From positions 1 to 45,966 of the forward strand of contig NZ_LKHP01000014.1 in NCBI RefSeq assembly GCF_001440545.1: DNA of 45,966 nt, written 5' to 3'. The notes beneath the pieces are model-generated. The model worked only from the letters and a program-made list of their open reading frames with translations. It did no database searches and was not told the DNA's origin. Position numbers and translations under genes: made by a program. The DNA comes from Caloramator mitchellensis (GTDB lineage: Bacteria; Bacillota; Clostridia; Clostridiales; Caloramatoraceae). This document shows, piece by piece, positions 42,050 through 45,966 of this stretch; the first letter of the stretch is position 1; every line of letters starts with the position of its first letter.

Positions 42050-43363
42050 GTTCAACTTTGTTTTTATCGTATCCCAATATGCAGCGTTTTCAAGTCCAAG
42101 TCTCCAAATTGCTATACCTGATAGGTTGTAACTATTAACTAAATCAAGCTTATATGAAATGCTCACTTCATTCTCAAACCATACGCTGTGGGTTAATCCA
42201 GATGCATCCTTGTAGTTGAAATATGGTGACTTTGATGCATCATCCCAAAGTATAGTAGCACCATTGTTTGCAGCAAGATTATATATTCCGTTTATGCTGT
42301 ATGCCTTCGTTCCATTTGATGACCAATCATATCCATAGGCCGCAAGTCCAAGTATTACTTTATCCTTTGGAACTACACTTATTGTATATTCAATTACCTT
42401 TTGAACCCAACCTATAGATGCTATTGCTCCTGGTGTTCCTCCTGGATAGTGTTCATCGTAAGTCATAAGAACGAATTGGTCAACATATTTTGCTAGTTCC
42501 GCATAATCATATGCACCATTCCAGCTGTTAGTTAAGCTATCGGATGTCTTTGCCGGAACTGATATAGTTATTATATATCCAAGTGGCTTTAAAACATCAT
42601 AAAGTTCCTTAATAAACGTTGATAAATATGCTCTATCGTAGTAATAAACCCCTTCTAAATCAATATTAACACCTTTATATCCATTAGACTTTATCGCATT
42701 TAAAATATTACCTATAAGATTTTGCCTGTTTGAAGGTGATTCTAACAACTGTTTTGCAACTTCTCCGCTAAAATTGTTGCTAACCATTACTAATGGAATA
42801 ATTGAATTATTGTTTGCATAATTGATTTGCTCTGCTGGAACAAGCCCTGAAACATTACCTTGTCCATCTGTTATATATGTGTGAGTTATTATAGTATTCA
42901 AATAGTTTCCGTAATTTAGCATCGAGTTATATGAAGATTTGTCTCCAGAATAGTAATAGGTTGCAAAACCAATTACATTTTTGCTCGAATTTACTATTAC
43001 ATTAGGGGTTACAACATTTATATGTTTTGAATCCCCTGAAGTTCCATAAGAATTATATGCACGGACAAAAAACCAATAGGATGTAGCTGGTTTTAAATTA
43101 GAAACATTATAGCTTGTCCCAGATAAAGTTGCAATCTGAGTATAATTTGCATCATTTGGTGTTGCCATATAAATCTTGTATCCTGTTGCTCCTTTACTGC
43201 TCGTCCAAGTTAAAGTTAAACTATTACTTGTAATATTCTGGGCACCAATGCTTGATGGCGGCAACGGTGGTGTTTTGCTTGGCTTTGCTGCAAATACTGC
43301 AATATTTCCTATAGCCATTACAAACAAAATAATAGCTGTATATATTTTCTTGATTTTAGACAT
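42044..43363 (-). CDS. Secreted glycoside hydrolase family 18 protein with a fibronectin type III domain
   Basis: A 439-residue exported protein. A signal peptide ends near residue 26 (AVFAA). Residues 34-120 form a fibronectin type III module (PPLPPSSIGAQNITSNSLTL, then YWFFVRAYNSYGTSGDS). Residues about 130-439 are the GH18 barrel: GYKGVNIDLEGVYYYD contains the catalytic D235 and E237, FVLMTYDEHYPGG and VILGLAAYGYDW follow. It most resembles the YaaH/SleL-like group that cuts peptidoglycan in spores or walls, rather than true chitinases. The ribosome site can be sequestered in a hairpin. Confidence 0.92.
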   Translation of the reverse strand: MSKIKKIYTAIILFVMAIGNIAVFAAKPSKTPPLPPSSIGAQNITSNSLTLTWTSSKGATGYKIYMATPNDANYTQIATLSGTSYNVSNLKPATSYWFFVRAYNSYGTSGDSKHINVVTPNVIVNSSKNVIGFATYYYSGDKSSYNSMLNYGNYLNTIITHTYITDGQGNVSGLVPAEQINYANNNSIIPLVMVSNNFSGEVAKQLLESPSNRQNLIGNILNAIKSNGYKGVNIDLEGVYYYDRAYLSTFIKELYDVLKPLGYIITISVPAKTSDSLTNSWNGAYDYAELAKYVDQFVLMTYDEHYPGGTPGAIASIGWVQKVIEYTISVVPKDKVILGLAAYGYDWSSNGTKAYSINGIYNLAANNGATILWDDASKSPYFNYKDASGLTHSVWFENEVSISYKLDLVNSYNLSGIAIWRLGLENAAYWDTIKTKLNK

Positions 43364-43369
43364 AAAATC

Positions 43370-43396
43370 GCCTCCTTTACTTTATATATCGGAGGC
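43370..43396 (-). promoter_or_regulatory. Hairpin covering the Shine-Dalgarno of the GH18 gene
   Basis: On the minus strand GCCTCC (43396-43391) is followed by a 15-base AT-rich loop and GGAGGC (43375-43370). The second arm is the ribosome site of the GH18 gene, seven bases before its ATG. The perfect six-base stem would block translation until melted or bound. It could be a thermosensor or a protein-binding site, but no test has been made. Confidence 0.55.
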
Positions 43397-43453
43397 TCTT
43401 ATTAAATATTAACAAGTAATTATTACATGGAATTCCATATCTACCCTGAAGCT

Positions 43454-44221
43454 TTAATTATTTTTACCTTTGATATTATTTTTATTGCTGTTTTTATTTT
43501 CGTGCTTTTTATTCATATTTTTCTGTTTGTCCCTGTCTTCTTCAAATTCAATTTTTTCTCTTTTTTTATTGCTTGGTATTTCTTTTTTATTTTTCAAATT
43601 ATTTTTTTCTATATACTTCTCTTCTAATCTTTTTGTTGTAGTATCACTGTTATTCTTATTATTATTTTTTCTTATTTTAACGTTTTCTTCTACAGTTTTA
43701 ATATTTATGCCTCTATTTTCAATTTCCTTATAAAAAGAATCAAGCTTTAGCGGTTTTCCTTCAGTCGTAACTTCAACTGCCTGAGAACTTCCCTTTTTAT
43801 ATTCGTCAGTTATGATTTTTTTCTCCTTTGCCTTTTCCACGACCATCATCAACCCATCTTCTATTTTTTTGTTTTTCAAATTAATATCCCTTATTAGCTC
43901 CTTTGCATCATCATTTAAGGGCATCACATTAATAATTCTTTCAAATCTATTTACCTCAAGTTTAACCTTTGGGTTTATACTTACAATTACAGAAGCGTAA
44001 ACTGTGTAATACATATTGTAAAATAAAGTTGAAAAGATAAATAAAACCATTGACGCAGCTATTAACAATTTATTGTAGCTTAAGTACTCATTTGTCTTAT
44101 AAACATATTCCTGACCTAATTCAATTTTTCCCTTAGTGTTTATCTTTATAAATTCACCTGAGCTGGTCATTAAAATCCCTTTTTTGCCGTCATGTTCGAT
44201 AACTATTCCCTTTTTAATCAA
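43454..44221 (-). CDS. rsgI: RsgI-like membrane anti-sigma factor
   Basis: An anti-sigma factor that holds SigI at the membrane. The N-terminal cytoplasmic domain (KKGIVIEHDGKKGILMTSSG) is the RsgI domain. One membrane helix follows (LLIAASMVLFIFSTLFYN). Just outside is YASVIVSINPKVKLEVNRF, with the Asn-Pro pair at which RsgI proteins cleave themselves. The outside part ends in a low-complexity Asn, Lys and Glu-rich tail of about 80 residues with no binding domain, similar in style to Bacillus RsgI. I prefer a TTG start at 44221 after TAGGTG; the frame continues to 44230 and overlaps sigI by up to 17 bp, so the two are coupled. Confidence 0.88.
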   Translation of the reverse strand: MIKKGIVIEHDGKKGILMTSSGEFIKINTKGKIELGQEYVYKTNEYLSYNKLLIAASMVLFIFSTLFYNMYYTVYASVIVSINPKVKLEVNRFERIINVMPLNDDAKELIRDINLKNKKIEDGLMMVVEKAKEKKIITDEYKKGSSQAVEVTTEGKPLKLDSFYKEIENRGINIKTVEENVKIRKNNNKNNSDTTTKRLEEKYIEKNNLKNKKEIPSNKKREKIEFEEDRDKQKNMNKKHENKNSNKNNIKGKNN

Positions 44222-44879
44222 TCTTATCACCTACCTTTATATTGAGATAGGACTTAATATATTCAAATTCATCATTTGATAACAATATAATAAGAGCTAT
44301 CAAATATCGTCTCCACTTTTCAACAAATTTTTCTTTTTTTAAAGTTATCTGACTAATTTTTTTTATAGGAAGCATTTTCGTCTTATTTATATTTTCAATT
44401 AATTCAGAATCCCCAGCTATAACCATTGCTAAATTTAACAATTCATCTCTTGTATCTTTGTGTTTAGGCGAATTATTTACAAGGTCTTTAAGCTCAATTC
44501 CAAACTCCTGCAATCTTTTTGAAAACTCTATTATTTCCAAAGTCATCATTTTTCTCTCATTTTCAGCTTCATAATCGTTAATAGAATTTTTATAATCGAG
44601 TTCAACTATTTCATCTTCTTGAAATGCAAGTATATACTTTTCTTTATTTTTTCTGAAATAATCGATTATGGAGTTTTTAATGAGCATTTTTGCATATGAA
44701 TAAAAGTTACCCTTTTCTTTTTCAAATTTATCTATAGCCTTATTAAAGGCAATTAATGCAATGCTAAGCTCATCATCGTTTTCCCATTCCATCCTTCTTT
44801 TACATATGCTCGAAACAACATTATATATAAACTTCTTGTTTTCATTTATTAACTCTTCCTTATTGTTCTTTTGCCACAT
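44214..44879 (-). CDS. sigI: SigI-family alternative sigma factor
   Basis: A 221-residue sigma factor of the SigI type, which in Firmicutes controls cell-wall, heat or polysaccharide-related genes. Region 2 is visible in NEELINENKKFIYN-type spacing, then DDELSIALIAFNKAIDKFEK and FYSYAKMLIKNSIIDYFRKN. The C-terminal region is the SigI-specific domain (ITLKKEKFVEKWRRYLIALI), not a classic region 4. It is followed by rsgI with overlapping ends. GAGGGGG lies six bases before the ATG. The upstream promoter is SigI-like, so autoregulation is likely. Confidence 0.9.
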   Translation of the reverse strand: MWQKNNKEELINENKKFIYNVVSSICKRRMEWENDDELSIALIAFNKAIDKFEKEKGNFYSYAKMLIKNSIIDYFRKNKEKYILAFQEDEIVELDYKNSINDYEAENERKMMTLEIIEFSKRLQEFGIELKDLVNNSPKHKDTRDELLNLAMVIAGDSELIENINKTKMLPIKKISQITLKKEKFVEKWRRYLIALIILLSNDEFEYIKSYLNIKVGDKID

Positions 44880-44903
44880 CTCCTTCCCCCTCTCATTTAT
44901 TTA

Positions 44904-44932
44904 TACGAAATAAATACTTTTTTTAAGTGGGT
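44904..44932 (-). promoter_or_regulatory. SigI-like promoter of sigI-rsgI
   Basis: On the minus strand ACCCAC (44932-44927) and CGTA (44907-44904) are 19 bp apart. They resemble the ACCCCC / CGWA boxes described for SigI promoters, with one change in the -35 box. The predicted start lies about 20 bases before the sigI ATG. Confidence 0.62.
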
Positions 44933-44961
44933 ACCCCCTTAAATTATTTTCAGCTTGCGTA
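44933..44961 (+). promoter_or_regulatory. SigI-like promoter of the DUF5667-like gene
   Basis: ACCCCC (44933-44938) and CGTA (44958-44961) are 19 bp apart, the same spacing as the opposing promoter. The two -35 boxes abut within the palindrome GGGTACCC (44929-44936), so the promoters diverge from one core. Confidence 0.65.
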
Positions 44962-44997
44962 TTAATTAGTGAAAACAATCAAAAGGAGGAATCTAGG

Positions 44998-45939
44998 ATG
45001 AAAAAAATTATCGTATTTGCTGTTTCACTTATCATATCATTTAATCTTACTATTGCTCATGCTGAAACTCAAGAAGTAAATGCTGGAATTACCCCTGACA
45101 GTATTTTATATCCAATTGACAAATTAGTAGATGAAGTTAAAATTGCTCTAGCTGATGATTCACAAGAAAAGATAGAAGTTATAACAACTGTTGCAGAAGA
45201 AAGATTATCCGAGGCACAAGTCATGGCTGAAGAAGGAAAAGAAGAATTAACAAAAACAACCGTAGAAGAATATCAAAGTAAAATGGATGATGCACAATCT
45301 GAATTTAAAACAATTATAGATAATGAAAATCAAACAACTGAGGTAAAGTCTGAAGAAATAGACAAGATAAAAGAACAAATAGATGCTAAATATAAAAAAT
45401 CTATTGAAGTGCTAACAAAAATACAAGAAAAGGTTTCTGAAAATGCAAAGCCTACCATTCAAAAGGTTATTGAGCTTCAAACTGCAAAAAAAGAAGCTGT
45501 AGTTAATATGGTTGAAAAGAGACATGAATTAAACACCGCTAGAAAAGCTCTCAATGAAGCTGAAGAAATGCTAAAAGCAGCAATAGAGTCAAATAATGAA
45601 GATGAAATTAAAAAAGCTTCGGAGCTATTAAATACTGCAAAGTCATCCTTTGAAGCTAAAAAAGCTGAATTAAAGAGTGCAATGGAAGCTAAAAAGCAAG
45701 TAATGAAAAATAAAGAGTTGAAAAAGGAAGTTAAAAACACATTAAAACAAGAAGTAAAAAACGGAACTATAACTAAACAAGAAGCTAAAGAAGTTAGAAA
45801 AATGGTTAATGGGAACTTAGAAAATAAAGAAAAGAACCAAGAAAGAAATAAAACAGAAGAAAATAATAATTCAAAAAACAAAAAAGGAAAAGGCAAGAAA
45901 TTCTTGGATACAATAAACAAAAACGTTGTAAGTGAGTAA
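44998..45939 (+). CDS. Secreted DUF5667-like helical protein, likely SigI target
   Basis: A 313-residue exported protein. The signal peptide ends near AHAE (about residue 22). The early motif NAGITPDSILYPIDKLVDEV is the mark of DUF5667. The rest is almost entirely charged helix, with coiled-coil character in EEIDKIKEQIDAKYKKSIEV and KKEAVVNMVEKRHELNTARK. The last 50 residues are Lys, Asn and Glu-rich and disordered, like the RsgI tail. GGAGG is eight bases before the ATG. It is transcribed away from sigI from a SigI-like promoter. Function is unknown; a wall or surface-stress role is inferred from the regulator. Confidence 0.82.
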   Translation: MKKIIVFAVSLIISFNLTIAHAETQEVNAGITPDSILYPIDKLVDEVKIALADDSQEKIEVITTVAEERLSEAQVMAEEGKEELTKTTVEEYQSKMDDAQSEFKTIIDNENQTTEVKSEEIDKIKEQIDAKYKKSIEVLTKIQEKVSENAKPTIQKVIELQTAKKEAVVNMVEKRHELNTARKALNEAEEMLKAAIESNNEDEIKKASELLNTAKSSFEAKKAELKSAMEAKKQVMKNKELKKEVKNTLKQEVKNGTITKQEAKEVRKMVNGNLENKEKNQERNKTEENNNSKNKKGKGKKFLDTINKNVVSE

Positions 45940-45966
45940 TTGAACAAGCAATCTGTAAGAAGGTAG

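Noticed and set aside
43427-43438. Palindrome ATGGAATTCCAT upstream of the GH18 gene
   Set aside because: A single 12-bp palindrome with no linked promoter or second copy; not enough for an operator call.
45477-45947. 156-residue minus-strand frame over the DUF5667-like gene
   Set aside because: It mirrors the lysine- and glutamate-rich repeats of the real gene as Phe/Ser/Leu-rich sequence and has no start signals.
1-45966. A new phage-defence or toxin-antitoxin island
   Set aside because: I looked for nucleases, restriction genes, reverse transcriptases, toxin-antitoxin pairs and CRISPR repeats and saw none; the DUF2975/HTH and YbjQ pairs are the only small unknown gene pairs.

Overview
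This is an AT-rich window of about 46 kb from a low-GC, Gram-positive, probably spore-forming anaerobe of the Clostridia. A member of the Clostridiaceae such as a Caloramator or Clostridium relative fits, but I cannot name a genus from sequence alone. The signs are a fructose PTS operon under a DeoR-type repressor, a Cys T-box in front of a mccB-luxS-mccA operon, reverse rubrerythrin, hydroxylamine reductase, a SigI/RsgI pair, LysM and GH18 proteins of the kind found on spores, and clostridial-type Shine-Dalgarno sites with frequent TTG and GTG starts. No rRNA, tRNA or CRISPR array was found. No intact mobile element was seen.

Layout. (1) 56-5640, minus strand: a complete fructose phosphorelay in one operon (fruR, fruK, EIIA, EIIBC, HPr, EI), with a consensus promoter and phased repressor sites. 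EI lacks about 30-35 C-terminal residues, and the bases beyond it at the left edge look foreign. (2) 5642-8069, minus: a decayed [NiFe] hydrogenase locus (cytochrome b5-like protein, broken small subunit, large subunit missing one Ni-ligand cysteine). (3) 8225-18080: housekeeping and small accessory genes (rRNA methyltransferase, DUF2975/HTH pair, DUF4153-like protein, LysE exporter, YbaK deacylase, GNAT, HxlR, DUF255 thioredoxin-fold protein, cupin, LysM protein). (4) 18132-21605: a T-box controlled methionine-to-cysteine operon. (5) 21654-26225: YbjQ family, a kinase gene frameshifted by a 14-bp tandem duplication, reverse rubrerythrin, a small sigma factor, and hcp. (6) 26395-34885: CyuA-type cysteine desulfidase, the uncharacterised YjjI/YjjW glycyl-radical pair, Mrp ATPase, two diguanylate cyclases, gamma carbonic anhydrase, and DUF948/YtxH proteins. 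(7) 35061-42011: NADH oxidase-like flavoprotein, a PhnD/C/E/E-type ABC transporter closest to those annotated as putative selenate importers, a thioredoxin with a CsoR/CstR-like operator, and a SufS-like aminotransferase. (8) 42044-45939: a GH18 hydrolase, rsgI-sigI, and a divergent DUF5667-like secreted protein.

The genes fit an anaerobe coping with oxygen, nitric oxide and sulfur stress: reverse rubrerythrin, Hcp, NADH oxidase, thioredoxin, cysteine synthesis (mccA/mccB) and cysteine breakdown (CyuA). The parts I find most worth following up are these: the sigI region, where two SigI-like promoters with equal spacers point away from a shared GGGTACCC core; the doubly lesioned hydrogenase; the tandem-duplication frameshift; and the YjjI/YjjW pair, whose substrate is unknown to me. 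All calls come from reading the sequence. No database search was run.
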